A stretch of DNA of 64,000 nucleotides, taken from assembly GCF_030704685.1 (NCBI RefSeq), contig NZ_JAUZDX010000026.1, positions 1-64,000 of the forward strand. Reading direction: 5' to 3'. This document shows, one piece after another, positions 50,492-61,693 of this stretch. Origin of the DNA: Acidovorax sp. A1169. GTDB lineage: Bacteria > Pseudomonadota > Gammaproteobacteria > Burkholderiales > Burkholderiaceae_C. Both the position numbers and the translations under genes were made by a program. Below the pieces are notes generated by a model, which saw only the letters and a list, made by a program, of their open reading frames with translations, was not told the DNA's origin and ran no database searches. The first letter of the stretch is position 1, and every line of letters starts with the position of its first letter.

Positions 50492-51793
50492 TCAAGCAGC
50501 CAGTATCTGGCCCGCCATCGGCAACCCCAGCCGCTCCACCCCCACCAGCCGCTCCCGATCCAGATCAAACGGCAACACCTCCAGGCTCAGCCCGTCGCCA
50601 AAAGCAAAAGGCGCAAGTGGTTGCGCAAAGCGCTCCGTCAAGGGATAGACCAGCGCCATGCGCCCGGTGCCGCCCAGGTACTTCATGCCATAGGCATACA
50701 GCTGGTAAAAGTCCGACTGGCTGAGCCCGTACTTGCCGTCGCGGTTGCCCGCATCCAGCAGCTTCCACTTGGCGTCCAGCACCCAACGTTGATGGTCGCT
50801 GTGAGCGATGAGGATGTCTGGCTGCAACTGAAAAATGGGCGCCCCGAGGTGCTCACACAGCGAGAGGCTGCGCGCAGGGGTTCGCATCTCAACGCCGGGC
50901 GCCAGCATGCCCCGGAGCCAGCGCGCCACAAAGCGCTCGAACAGCTTTTCCATCGGGAACAGCAGGCTCATACCCTGGTAGTCGCCCGCAATCGCCAGCG
51001 GCATGTGCTGGTTCAAGATCAGCTCGCACCAGGGCTTGACCGCGCGGTAGTGCGCCAGCAGGCGGTCCGTGCCCCATGCGCGAAAATCCTGTGCCACCTG
51101 GCGGCTGGCCGGTATCTCGGTCAGGCGAAAACTCAACTCCTGCGCCAGGCGCCAGTTCTCGGGCGATTGCGTGGATTGGCGCACGCGCTCCAGCGCCAGC
51201 TTCAACAGCCGGTTCTCGGGCCGGTCGGGCAGGTACACATCGTGGCGCACATGAAAGCGGTGGCCCCGGCCCGGCGGTTGCCGCAGCTGGGCCGTCAGGT
51301 TCAACTGCCCGCGCAGAAAGGGCCGCTCATCCTCCACCCGCTGGTACTCAAAGCGCAGGCCCCGGCCTACCAGCGTGTCGAGCGCCTGCAAAAACTGCTG
51401 CATCACCCACTCGGACAAAGGCGCGTCAAACAACTGCAGCGCAGCAGCGCCTGCATCCCGCGTGGGCACCAGGTCCATCAGCGCCAGCAGCAGCTTGCGC
51501 AGCAGCACACGGGCATCTGCCAGGCTGCCGCCCTCGGCATGGTGCTTGGGCACTATCTCGATCACCGTGCCGCACGGCGTCTGCACCACGCCCACAAAGT
51601 TGTCGAGCCTGAGCCGCTGGCGCCCTTCGATCTGCACCAGCCTGGCGCCGCTGGCCGAGAAGCCTTCGCTCAGCCGACACAGGTGGTCAAAAGCAGTCGG
51701 ATCGATCTTCGCGCAATCCAGCGACACGGGCACATCGTGGGTGCACAGCCAGGCATGCTCGCGAACGCAGATGGGGCCTTGGGCTTTCGTCAT
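50492..51793 (-). CDS. mcrC: McrC-type nuclease subunit
   Basis: McrC is the nuclease that cuts DNA once McrB has assembled around it. The 433-residue protein has a N-terminal contact region (NFVGVVQTPCGTVIEIVPKH), a central domain, and a PD-(D/E)xK core at the C-terminus: QPDILI with D326, WVLDAKWK with D340 and K342, and FYQLYAYGMKY further on (Q-x-x-x-Y). The ATG overlaps the mcrB stop (ATGA). It acts only with McrB, so the pair forms the functional unit. Confidence 0.93.
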   Translation of the reverse strand: MTKAQGPICVREHAWLCTHDVPVSLDCAKIDPTAFDHLCRLSEGFSASGARLVQIEGRQRLRLDNFVGVVQTPCGTVIEIVPKHHAEGGSLADARVLLRKLLLALMDLVPTRDAGAAALQLFDAPLSEWVMQQFLQALDTLVGRGLRFEYQRVEDERPFLRGQLNLTAQLRQPPGRGHRFHVRHDVYLPDRPENRLLKLALERVRQSTQSPENWRLAQELSFRLTEIPASRQVAQDFRAWGTDRLLAHYRAVKPWCELILNQHMPLAIAGDYQGMSLLFPMEKLFERFVARWLRGMLAPGVEMRTPARSLSLCEHLGAPIFQLQPDILIAHSDHQRWVLDAKWKLLDAGNRDGKYGLSQSDFYQLYAYGMKYLGGTGRMALVYPLTERFAQPLAPFAFGDGLSLEVLPFDLDRERLVGVERLGLPMAGQILAA

Positions 51794-54700
51794 TCTCCGC
51801 TCACGGCGTCTACCTTGCCGATGATTCCCAGGAAACTGCCGATTTGGCCGAAAGCCTTGTCGTTGATCGTCCAGATCCTGGGACGCTGCTGCACATCCAC
51901 CCCCTCGCCGAACAGATCATTGACCGGTACCTCACGGGCCTGCACGAAACGCAGGTCCTCCGGCTTGCGGTGGTCATTGAGCACCCACTGAATACGCTGC
52001 CAGTCGTCAAAGAAATACTCCTGCAGCAACGGCAGCACCTGGTTGCGGAAGATGTCACCGAGCCTGGCGAAGCGGCGCTCGCCGTTCAACAGCGGCATGA
52101 AATACGCATGCCCGATACAGTGGTCACGGTCCAGCAACGCCTCGATGCGTTGATTCATTCGCTCCAGCATCTGATCCAGCTCAATACCCTCGACGGCAGC
52201 ACCTTTGAGCCGGCCAGGTTGCGGCAGCATGGCCTTGAACACGAACCGCCGTCGCAGGGCCACATCCAGGCCCGCCAGCGACCGATCTGCAGTGTTCATG
52301 GTGCCGATCAAATAGACGTTCTTCGGCACGCTGAAAGGCTTCTTCGAATAGGGGAGCACCACCTCCAGCGCCTCTTCGGCACCGGCTCGCTTGGACGGCT
52401 CGATCAGCGTGATCAGCTCGCCAAAAATGCGCGACACATTGCCCCGGTTGATCTCGTCGATGATCAGCACATGGGGCTGTGCTTCCGATGAAGGCGCTGG
52501 CTTGGCAGATGCGAGGGGGATGTTTTCATCCTTGAATGCCTTGAGCAGATCCGGCCACTCGATCCGGCCCAACTGGTAGACCGTCTTCAACGTCAACTGC
52601 TTGCCCTGGTTCAGTGCCAGCATGCCGAAGCTCAGCCCCTTGGCCAACCAGTTCACCGGCAGCTTGTGCACATAGTCGGCACGCACGCCCTCGGGCACTT
52701 CGGGCGTGTACTCGTATTCGCCCGACACCACGCCCACCGCACCAATCGTGGTCCTCGATGCCAGGCACACCACCACATCGCCGGGCACGATGTTCAAACC
52801 GAAGTCCCTCAGCGAATGGCGCTCGTTGCTGCCCAGCTTCGACTCCAGAGCCGTCCAATCCGCCGTCTTGAGGTTGCCCGAATCAGGCCAGCCAATGCGC
52901 GCTTGGCCATGCTCCAGGCAGTACCTGCGCGTATCGCCCGCGCTGCTCGCCTCCTCGATGGACAGCTTCCACACCCTGGCCCCTTCGCGCACGCCCAGGC
53001 GCTCGTCGAGTTGCTTGTCCCGCTTGGCGTCCTGGCACAGTTCCACAAACACGCCGGGCCTGACCTCGTAACTCACCGCCGTGGCGGCCTCACCCTCTTC
53101 CGGCGACACCGAGGCACGGATGCCTTCAACAAAATCCTCGTAGCTGAAGCTCTGGTGAAAGGTCACGAAGCGCACCCGCTGCTCTTTGGTCAGGGCATCG
53201 AAGCGCGATTTCAGAGCCTTGCGGTCAGCACTGTTCTGCTCAAGAAACGACGGGTCCAGAATGGCGAGTGCGGTATCCACTGTGGCATGTGTCTTGCCGG
53301 TACCAGGGGGACCAAAAAGGATCTGGTTCAAAGGGGCGGTCATGGGCTGGGTCTGTGTATTCGTGGTTTCGGGCTTGGCGGGCACAGTCGCTGGCATGCC
53401 ATGCGTCTCAACCTTTCGGCCCCAACTGAGCCGGTACATGCCGTCGCCTTCTTTCTGGATCACTGCGCGGTCGCCTTCTTTCAGACCGGACTTGGTGAAC
53501 AACCCATTGAAGCGCGCCCTGATGCGGCCACGGTCAGCTTGTAGCCAGGTTTCAATCTGCGTTCCATCAGGCAATGCAAGCATGAACGTAGCCTCGGGCC
53601 GTGCCTTCTCATCGGCAGCAATGCATCCCTTGGGAAACAAGGCTTGCAGCTTGGGCACCTTGATGTAGCCATTGCGAACAGCACCACCCGTAAGGAGCAC
53701 CGAGAGCATCGTGTCAGACCCGTCGTAGTCATCGGGCCAGTAGGCCTCACGGCCCTCCAACTCAGGCACTCGCTCGTCAGCCGCCGCCGCCTCGGCCAAA
53801 CGGATGGCGCCATTCGCGTCCAGCCGTTGCCACCCGTGCTCTACAGCGCCGACCTCTGCCGAACCATGGAGTCGCGCGCGTACCCCCTGCGGTGTGCATT
53901 CCACCGCCAGGGCTGCTACCGTGAGCTGGACCTTGGCGTCATCGGTACGGCCAGCGTGGATCACGCCTGAGTGCCCCACCCACCAATCGAATTTGGCTTC
54001 ATGCAGCAACTGCGCCAATTGGCAGAACACGTCGGTCTGCCCTGCCGCCTGCAGGCAGGTGATCAATTCAGGCAACGCCTCGAAGTGCTCCAGCAACTCG
54101 CGCATCGGGGCCAGGCCCAGCGCCTGGGCGTAAAGAGCCTTCACAAAGCCATGCACGGTAACCCCAGGGCATTCCTGCCGCGCCCTGTCGCAATAGTCGC
54201 GCAGCAGCAGCATGCGCGCTACCGGGGCATCCGCTGGTGGAACTTTCTCGCCCGGGCAACCCAGCGCGCGCAGGAAGTGCGCCACATGGTCCGACGAACT
54301 GATAGGCAGCACCGCATCGGGGTGGTAGGCCGACAGCACGCGCAGCTTGCGTCCCTCGCCCATCGTCACGCGGGGCACTACGCCGGCACGGGCATAGATC
54401 TGCACATCGTCATCCACCCAGCGCAAATCCTGAGATGGGTCGGCCCAGGCAATGGCCGCTTGCACCCGCAGCGTGTAAGCCAGAGCCTCCTGGTCGGACA
54501 GGTCCTTGAGGCTGCCATTCTTGTAGACCGATTGGTCCTTGGCAAAGTACAGCAGGTGCCCGCGCGAGGTGCCCGGCGAATACCTGCCCAGGATCGGCTC
54601 CAGCCCACGCTCCAACCACCAGCAGAACGAATCGCCGTCACCCTTGCCCACGCAGTAGGTGTCTAGCGTCAGGCTGGTCAGCGTCCTCGCCGGAAAGCGT

Positions 54701-54813
54701 TGAATGAAGGTCTGGTACTTGGGGTCCTGCGTGGGCGACTGGCAAGCGTCCGGCCCCATGCGTTTCAGTTCTGCCACCAGACGGTCAAAGGCGGCATTGG
54801 TTTCGATAGTCAT
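51790..54813 (-). CDS. mcrB: McrB-type AAA+ GTPase with EVE-like insert and extra N-terminal domains
   Basis: A 1007-residue motor subunit. Residues 1-370 form a unique region; 380-466 (KVPKLQALFPKG...FMLALPDGTQIETWL...ARFNGLFTKSGLKEGDRAVI) looks like a B3-type DNA-reading barrel. The AAA+ core begins at 498 with Walker A GPPGTGKT (501-508), then FHQSFSYEDFVEGI; an EVE-like insert (VWKLSI...CLEHGQARIGW...IVPGDVVV) spans about 613-735; Walker B LIIDEI is at 783-788 and the McrB signature MNTADRS at 839-845. Starts inside the hsdS stop (ATGA). Extra domains probably recognise modified bases. Confidence 0.93.
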   Translation of the reverse strand: MTIETNAAFDRLVAELKRMGPDACQSPTQDPKYQTFIQRFPARTLTSLTLDTYCVGKGDGDSFCWWLERGLEPILGRYSPGTSRGHLLYFAKDQSVYKNGSLKDLSDQEALAYTLRVQAAIAWADPSQDLRWVDDDVQIYARAGVVPRVTMGEGRKLRVLSAYHPDAVLPISSSDHVAHFLRALGCPGEKVPPADAPVARMLLLRDYCDRARQECPGVTVHGFVKALYAQALGLAPMRELLEHFEALPELITCLQAAGQTDVFCQLAQLLHEAKFDWWVGHSGVIHAGRTDDAKVQLTVAALAVECTPQGVRARLHGSAEVGAVEHGWQRLDANGAIRLAEAAAADERVPELEGREAYWPDDYDGSDTMLSVLLTGGAVRNGYIKVPKLQALFPKGCIAADEKARPEATFMLALPDGTQIETWLQADRGRIRARFNGLFTKSGLKEGDRAVIQKEGDGMYRLSWGRKVETHGMPATVPAKPETTNTQTQPMTAPLNQILFGPPGTGKTHATVDTALAILDPSFLEQNSADRKALKSRFDALTKEQRVRFVTFHQSFSYEDFVEGIRASVSPEEGEAATAVSYEVRPGVFVELCQDAKRDKQLDERLGVREGARVWKLSIEEASSAGDTRRYCLEHGQARIGWPDSGNLKTADWTALESKLGSNERHSLRDFGLNIVPGDVVVCLASRTTIGAVGVVSGEYEYTPEVPEGVRADYVHKLPVNWLAKGLSFGMLALNQGKQLTLKTVYQLGRIEWPDLLKAFKDENIPLASAKPAPSSEAQPHVLIIDEINRGNVSRIFGELITLIEPSKRAGAEEALEVVLPYSKKPFSVPKNVYLIGTMNTADRSLAGLDVALRRRFVFKAMLPQPGRLKGAAVEGIELDQMLERMNQRIEALLDRDHCIGHAYFMPLLNGERRFARLGDIFRNQVLPLLQEYFFDDWQRIQWVLNDHRKPEDLRFVQAREVPVNDLFGEGVDVQQRPRIWTINDKAFGQIGSFLGIIGKVDAVSGE

Positions 54814-56115
54814 GCGGCCGCAATGCTTTCCATCATGATTTGGGCTTCAGAGAGGCAGAGTTGCCCAGAAATTAGGCGGGGAAGGAGGGTGTCCCGTAGC
54901 GTGGAGAGCGTTTGCATCTGCAATTCAGCATTTTTCAGTGTTGCAAAGAGCACGCGTACTTGGCTCTGAAATACACCGAACACGTCAGCGCCAGGTACAA
55001 GTATCGGGATCTCGCGCACGGTCTTGGAATTGACAGCGTCTGCAATGGAAGAAGTGCTGCTCAGCTTAGAAAAGTCGAACTGCTTTAGGTACAAGTAGAT
55101 GTATTCCGATGAAAGAAGCGCACCAGGCTCCAACTTGAAATGAGCTATAGCTTCGTTGGTAGTCATTTCACCGTCAGTGATAGCTACGCGACCAATGGTC
55201 ATCTTAAAACTCATCAATACCGTGTCGCCTGGCACGCGCCGGACGTTGAATTTCGACACAGCTTCGTCAGTCAGAAATTCACTGGTCCGAGATGCGTAAA
55301 TACTGCCCGCCCCCATGTCGCGGATAGAAACCCAACGAATATCCGCAGCATCTTCACTAAACCAATGTTTTTCTTTGCGCGGTGGCGTTTTCCCAATGCC
55401 CACTGTCGATATATCTGCGAGAGAAAGGACGCGCCACCCCCCAGGCACCTCCCCCAACTCCGACGCCTCCAACCCATCCGGGAACAGTGCCGCTGTGGCC
55501 TCGTCCATGCCTTCGGGGGCGCGGCCTTCCATCTTGGCGCGCACGGGGTCGAAATCGACGAACCAGGATTTGAACAGCGCTTGGGCGATGGCTTCGAGCG
55601 TGGCGTTGGTTTCGCGCAGAAGGGTAATGCGGTCGTCCAGCTGTCTCAAGACGTCCACCATCGCGATTTGCGTCTCAACCGGGGGAAGAGGCACCTGGAG
55701 CGCATCTATGGCTCTCCCGGTCAGATGTTTAATTGTTGTGCCGGTGAAATGCGGCTCAAGCGTTCCTGCCTTAGCTGCATGGAAAAACCAGTAGAAGAGG
55801 TAGTAGTTGTTAAAAGCCGGTTTCGGTCGAATCCGGTGAAGGGCCTTCTGAATCTTCATGCCCTCAGACCCGGTCCAAATTGCACATCGTCCTGGCTCGC
55901 CGCCCTCGCAAACTACAAGATCTCCAGGCTCAAGACCATATCGCTCTTCCTCATGTGGCTCAAACCTCATTTCAGCCAAATCAGCAAGGTCGAAACGCCC
56001 CCATCGAACGTTACTGTTTCCCAAGTACGGGTGGGGCCTGCCTTTATTCTTTTTGGCATCCAGCATCTTGCCAAGGCAAGCGTCAACTTGGTCGCCAAGC
56101 CGGACCATTGGCCAC

Positions 56116-56126
<11 letters not shown>
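54810..56126 (-). CDS. hsdS: Type I restriction-modification specificity subunit
   Basis: HsdS picks the DNA target through two recognition domains and holds the HsdM and HsdR subunits. The 438-residue protein has the first domain at about 1-150, a conserved helical spacer (PLPPVETQIAMVDVLRQLDD then RITLLRETNATLEAIAQALF then KSWFVDFDPVRAKMEG), the second domain at 225-380 and a C-terminal helix (LRDTLLPRLISGQL). The second domain has clearly more A+T than its flanks, as expected for shuffled recognition domains. It overlaps both hsdM and mcrB. Confidence 0.95.
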
Positions 56127-57684
<1,558 letters not shown>

Positions 57685-57797
57685 GGAGGGGGCGGTTGGG
57701 CACGGTGATGGTCAGGCCAATCAATGGCCATTCGGACAGCAGTTTTCTCGCTGCCCAGATCGGGAGATCATAGATCCGTCACTGCCAGCGCAAGGCC

Positions 57798-58130
57798 CTA
57801 TTCAGGAACAATATCCTCGTCCAGCCCTAGCCACATGAGCGCATCGTGCCGATGGCCATCCGGGCTTTGCCAGCCCTCTTCACCATAGTCAAAGGTTTCG
57901 CCGCGAGCCCCTTTGGCAAGTATCTTTTCGTCGGCATTGATCACCAACTCCACCTTGGATTGAAGCAGGAAAAAACCCAGCGGGGTCAGGCAGGTTGTCG
58001 CAAGCATGGCCAGGGTTTCAGGACTAACTTCGAGTGTCTCCGGCCAGTAGCCGAACTTGGTTTTGAACCCATTCAATGCCTCAATGAAGCGAACGGTGAT
58101 GCCACCTTGTGATTTGATTGTCTTGTTCAT
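57798..58130 (-). CDS. Hypothetical protein, 110 residues
   Basis: A soluble protein, with a strand-helix start (TVRFIEALNGFKTKFGYWPE) and an acidic end (DALMWLGLDEDIVPE). No family is recognised. Composition is less GC-rich than in ppiD. It is oriented toward hsdM with a gap of 113 bases, and may belong to the island or stand at its border. The ATG at 58130 is the only good start. Confidence 0.55.
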   Translation of the reverse strand: MNKTIKSQGGITVRFIEALNGFKTKFGYWPETLEVSPETLAMLATTCLTPLGFFLLQSKVELVINADEKILAKGARGETFDYGEEGWQSPDGHRHDALMWLGLDEDIVPE

Positions 58131-58304
58131 TGAAGGCGATCTATCGGATGTCTGGTGGAACTAATTTGAGGGGAATGGTCACGAGCCTTGTAGCGAAGAC
58201 AAGGCTCACCAATTTTCCGCACGCCTTGCAATAGGCTAGGCGGTTTGCGCAGTTACGAATGTTCGCATTGGCCAACTTGATCTTTGCAAGACAAGCAATG
58301 GACA

Positions 58305-58664
58305 CTACAACCCAATCTTCGCCTCATTGAAGCACTGCACCTCGCCGCGCTCATGCTGGCGGCCCACGGCGCTGGCCATGTCTTGCGGTAGTTCACAGCC
58401 TGCGCCTTGCCCCAGCTTCTGGCAGTGATCGGCCCGGGCGGCCCGGGTGCCTGAGCCTACGGCGCCCAGGCAGCGTGCGTAGTTGACGGTGCGGTCCACA
58501 TCCCGGGCGTGGACCTCGGTGCGCTGGTGGGCTTCCAGGGCCTGCTGGTCGGCCTGCTCGCCGGGGAGGACCACGGCGTGGCGGTAGAGCGCGCCGCCCC
58601 CGGCCGCCAACAACAGGCAGCCCAGCGCCAGTGCCGTGCCGACGATGATCCGGTTCACGTCCAT
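58305..58664 (-). CDS. Hypothetical membrane-anchored protein with Cys motif
   Basis: A 119-residue protein starting at ATG 58664 (MDVNRIIVGTALALGCLLLA) with one N-terminal membrane helix and a soluble part with three Cys (RCLGAVGSG, DHCQKLGQGAGCELP). AGGGGG lies upstream of the ATG. It could be an inner-membrane protein with a periplasmic tail stabilised by a disulfide. The family is not recognised. It lies downstream of the tRNA-His terminator. Confidence 0.65.
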   Translation of the reverse strand: MDVNRIIVGTALALGCLLLAAGGGALYRHAVVLPGEQADQQALEAHQRTEVHARDVDRTVNYARCLGAVGSGTRAARADHCQKLGQGAGCELPQDMASAVGRQHERGEVQCFNEAKIGL

Positions 58665-58763
58665 CACCCCCTGGGGAGGTTCACCCTCCCCTTGTGCAAT
58701 GAACTCTAGCACCCGGCCCGCACCAGCGCCATGACCCGAAAAGGTGGCTGCAGGGGTCCGCAA

Positions 58764-58811
58764 AAGACAAAACCCGCCAGCGCTTCGCAGCACTGGCGGG
58801 TTTGTTTTTTA
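58764..58811. terminator. Bidirectional terminator after tRNA-His
   Basis: The stem AAACCCGCCAG / CTGGCGGGTTT with a loop of about 12 bases (CGCTTCGCAGCA) has a T-rich run on the plus side (58801-58811) and A/C-rich bases on the other, so it can end transcription on both strands. It lies between tRNA-His and the small membrane-protein gene. Confidence 0.75.
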
Positions 58812-58813
58812 TC

Positions 58814-58890
58814 TGGGGTGGCTGATGGGGCTCGAACCCACGACAACAGGAATCACAATCCTGGACTCTACCAACTGAGCTACAGCCACC
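58814..58890 (-). tRNA. tRNA-His (GTG), CCA encoded
   Basis: The minus strand folds as a full cloverleaf: acceptor GGTGGCT/AGCCACC, D arm TAGCTCAGTTGGTAGAG, anticodon arm with loop TTGTGAT and anticodon GTG, T arm GTGGGTTCGAGCCCCAT. The extra 5' G pairing with C73 is the identity feature of tRNA-His. CCA is encoded. TATAAT on the minus strand lies 13 bases upstream of the 5' end (58904-58909), a good -10 element. Confidence 0.95.
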
Positions 58891-58941
58891 GTTTGAGATT
58901 CAAATTATAACCCGGGTTTTTACCCTCCGGGTTTCAATTGT

Positions 58942-60873
58942 TCAATTTTCTGTCTGGGTGATGGTGAACTCGGAGGGGCGGGGCGCCTTGATCTCGACCT
59001 TGAAGCGCTCCTTGAGCATCTCGTAGTAGGCCACGCCTTCGGCGGTGCTCCACCACTGCATGAGCTGCATGCGCTCTTGCTGGGCGCGCTGGGCTTCGGG
59101 CTTGTCGCGGGGGACGATGCGGTTGACCTTGATCACGGCAAAGCCCTGGCCGGCGCCCAGGTCGACGCTGGTCCAGGCGGGCAGCTTGTCGGCGTTGGCG
59201 CGCAGGGCGGCGTCGATCAGGGGGCGCGGGTAGTTCATGGGCGTGTCGCGGGCGATCACGGCGGGGGCCGTGAGGCCGCTGGCGGTGTCGGGCTTGGCGG
59301 TGTACTCGGCCAGCTTGGCCTCGCCTTCCTTGCGCGCCAGCTCGGCGGCCTTTTCGGCCACGTACAGGGTGCGCACCTTGTCGCGGACCTTGTCCAGCGG
59401 CAGGGTTTCGGCCGGGGTGTACGAGGCGATGCGGCCAGACGCCATCTGGCTCGGGCCCACTTCGACGGCTTCGGTGTTGCGCTTGTTCTGCACCGAATCC
59501 GAGGAGAACAGCGCTTCGAGGAACTTGGCGTTGGCAAACGCGCCGGTGGCGCCGGGCACGGGGGTGCGGGTCACGCCGTTGGCGGTCTGCACCTTGAGCT
59601 TGAGTTTTTCGGCCACGGGGGCCAGGCTGTCGGCCTGCTCGTACACGCCGTTGGCAAAGGCCTCGGCCACTTCGGCGTACTTGCGCTGGGCCTGCTGGGC
59701 CTTGAGCTCCTTCTCCATCGAGGGGCGCAGCTCTTCGAAGGTGGGCTGGCGCGGCGTCTTGATGTCGGTGACCTGGATGATGTGGTAGCCGAAATCGGAC
59801 TCCACCACGTCGCTGATGTCACCCTTCTTCAGGGCAAAGGCGGCGTCTTCAAACGGCTTGACCATGGCTTCGCGGGCAAAGAAGTTCAGGTCGCCACCCA
59901 GCGCGGCAGAGCCGGTGTCTTCCGACGACTTCTTGGCCACGTCGGCAAACGTGGCGGGCGCCTTGCGCACCTGGGCCAGCAGCTCGGTGGCGCGGGCCTT
60001 GGCCTTTTCGCGGTCGGCGGCGGACATGTCCTTGGGCGCCTTGATCAGGATGTGGCTTGCGCGGCGCTCTTCCTTGCCGGCCAGGCGGGCCACGTTTTCC
60101 TTGTAGTAGGTGCGCAGGTCGTCTTCGTTGAGCGTGATGCCGTCGCGCACGGAGTCGAGCGTGAGCAGCAGGTACTCGACGTTGGCCGACTCGAGCTGCT
60201 TGAACTGGTTGGGGTGGGCCTTGTAATAGGCTTCCAGGTCGGCATCGGTGGGCGTGACCTTGGCGGCGAAGTCGGCGGCGTTGAAGCGGGCGACCTGGAT
60301 CTCGCGGCGCTGGTACAGCGCGTCGAGCGCCTGGCCGGTCTGCGCATCGGTCACGAAGGCCGAGCCGACCACGCCACCCAGGATCTGGTTGACCGACAGG
60401 TCGTTGCGCACGCGCGCTTCGAAGCCGGCGGGCGTGAGGCCCTGGCTGGCGACGAGGGTGCGGTAGCCTTCGGTGTCCATGGTGCCATCGGGGCGCTTGA
60501 GCGCGGCGATCTGGGGAATCTCGGCCAGGCTGCGGGCCAGGCGGGCGTCGCTGGTCACCATGTGCATCTTCTGCGCGGCGGCGGCCAGCACGCGTTCGCG
60601 CACCATGCGCTCCAGCGTGGCGTAGCGGGCTGCGGGCGAGTCGAGCATCTTCGCGTCCATGGTGGGCTGCTGCGCACGGATGCGGTCGCTCTCCGCACGG
60701 TGCGCGTTGTCCCATTCGGTCTGCGTGATCTTGTTGCCATCGACACGCGCAACCACGGCACTCTTTTCAGAGAAGTAGTTGCTGTCGATGCCTACCAGCA
60801 CAAACGAAGGAATGATCAGCAAGAACAATAAGATCATCACGATCTTGGAGTGCTTGCGGATGGATTCAAACAT
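58942..60873 (-). CDS. ppiD: Periplasmic peptidyl-prolyl isomerase/chaperone PpiD
   Basis: PpiD is anchored in the inner membrane and meets proteins leaving the Sec translocon. The 643-residue protein starts MFESIRKHSKIVMILLFLLI at ATG 60873, with one membrane helix, then a SurA-like chaperone part (SEKSAVVARVDGNKITQTEW), a parvulin domain in the middle (RRASHILIKAPKDMSAADRE; GGDLNFFAREAMVKPFEDAA then FALKKGDISDVVESDFGYHI) and a long C-terminal helical part. The frame is open nine codons upstream of this start, within a terminator. It lies between two tRNA genes, a common order in this group. Confidence 0.95.
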   Translation of the reverse strand: MFESIRKHSKIVMILLFLLIIPSFVLVGIDSNYFSEKSAVVARVDGNKITQTEWDNAHRAESDRIRAQQPTMDAKMLDSPAARYATLERMVRERVLAAAAQKMHMVTSDARLARSLAEIPQIAALKRPDGTMDTEGYRTLVASQGLTPAGFEARVRNDLSVNQILGGVVGSAFVTDAQTGQALDALYQRREIQVARFNAADFAAKVTPTDADLEAYYKAHPNQFKQLESANVEYLLLTLDSVRDGITLNEDDLRTYYKENVARLAGKEERRASHILIKAPKDMSAADREKAKARATELLAQVRKAPATFADVAKKSSEDTGSAALGGDLNFFAREAMVKPFEDAAFALKKGDISDVVESDFGYHIIQVTDIKTPRQPTFEELRPSMEKELKAQQAQRKYAEVAEAFANGVYEQADSLAPVAEKLKLKVQTANGVTRTPVPGATGAFANAKFLEALFSSDSVQNKRNTEAVEVGPSQMASGRIASYTPAETLPLDKVRDKVRTLYVAEKAAELARKEGEAKLAEYTAKPDTASGLTAPAVIARDTPMNYPRPLIDAALRANADKLPAWTSVDLGAGQGFAVIKVNRIVPRDKPEAQRAQQERMQLMQWWSTAEGVAYYEMLKERFKVEIKAPRPSEFTITQTEN

Positions 60874-60888
60874 GGTCGATCTTTCAGT

Positions 60889-60924
60889 GACAAAAAACAA
60901 AAGGCGAACTTGCGTTCGCCTTTT
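60889..60924 (-). terminator. Terminator after tRNA-Val
   Basis: On the minus strand, stem AAAAGGCGAAC / GTTCGCCTTTT with loop GCAA and then GTTTTTTG. It ends the hupB/tRNA-Val transcript just before ppiD. Confidence 0.8.
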
Positions 60925-60937
60925 GGTCCGGTGGGGG

Positions 60938-61013
60938 TGGTGGGTCCTGACGGTCTCGAACCGCCGACCTACTCCGTGTAAAGGAGCCGCTCTACCAACT
61001 GAGCTAAGGACCC
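60938..61013 (-). tRNA. tRNA-Val (TAC), CCA encoded
   Basis: The minus strand gives acceptor GGGTCCT/AGGACCC, D arm TAGCTCAGTTGGTAGAGC, anticodon loop TTTACAC with anticodon TAC and T arm CGGCGGTTCGAGACCGTC. The CCA end is encoded. Only 15 bases separate it from the hupB stop, so it is probably made from the hupB transcript. Confidence 0.95.
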
Positions 61014-61028
61014 CACCTAAACGGGTCT

Positions 61029-61301
61029 TCAGTTCAAGGCGTCTTTCAAAGCCTTGCCTGGACGAAACTTCGGCACTTTAGCAGCTTTGATCTTGATCGT
61101 ATCGCCCGTACGGGGATTACGACCGGTGCGGGCAGCGCGCTTGCCCACGGCAAAGGTGCCAAAACCGACGAGCGAAACGGTACCACCCTTTTTCAGGGTC
61201 TTCTTGACGGCCTCGATCGTGGATTCAAGGGCACGCGCTGCAGCGGCCTTGGAGATGTCGGCGTTGTTAGCGATGTGCTCGATCAGTTCGGTTTTGTTCA
61301 C
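61029..61301 (-). CDS. hupB: DNA-binding protein HU
   Basis: A 90-residue histone-like protein that bends and compacts DNA as a dimer. The whole family pattern is present: MNKTELIEHIANNADISKAA at the start, VSLVGFGTFAVGKRAARTGR then NPRTGDTIKI (the beta arms with the Asn-Pro tip), and AAKVPKFRPGKALKDAL at the end. The start is GTG at 61301 with GAGAGG upstream. A near-consensus sigma-70 promoter lies about 145 bases upstream. It is probably cotranscribed with tRNA-Val. Confidence 0.97.
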   Translation of the reverse strand: MNKTELIEHIANNADISKAAAARALESTIEAVKKTLKKGGTVSLVGFGTFAVGKRAARTGRNPRTGDTIKIKAAKVPKFRPGKALKDALN

Positions 61302-61445
61302 AAGAAGCCTCTCGGGAAAAGCGTTGATGAATGAAGTGTGTCTTGGGGTATCTGGTCTTCACACGTCAGAAGGCTCAACCGAGAGAGGCTGGATGTCTGC
61401 AGACGGGGGAATGACTGGCGTACACAGCAGGGGCTGCTGCATCAG

Positions 61446-61474
61446 ATTAAAGCCATCGACTTTCAAGGTGTCAA
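61446..61474 (-). promoter_or_regulatory. Sigma-70 promoter of hupB
   Basis: On the minus strand TTGACA (61469-61474) and TTTAAT (61446-61451) are 17 bases apart, almost the consensus. Transcription would start near 61439 and leave a leader of about 135 bases before the hupB start. Confidence 0.75.
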
Positions 61475-61693
61475 TACAACACGCCGTATAGCAACAGCGT
61501 TGGGCTGAATTCTAGTCGTATTTCACGCCCTGGCCGGGCTTGCGGCGCGCTTTTGTCTCAAACGCGCCGTATGCGCGGGATTCCCGATTGACATCCTTTA
61601 CCCGTGCGGACAAGCCACCCGTGGGCGCCCCAAGAAGGGGCACTGCCGGGCCGCCGCGTCATGCCAATTTGTGATTTCGGATAGACGAAAAAG

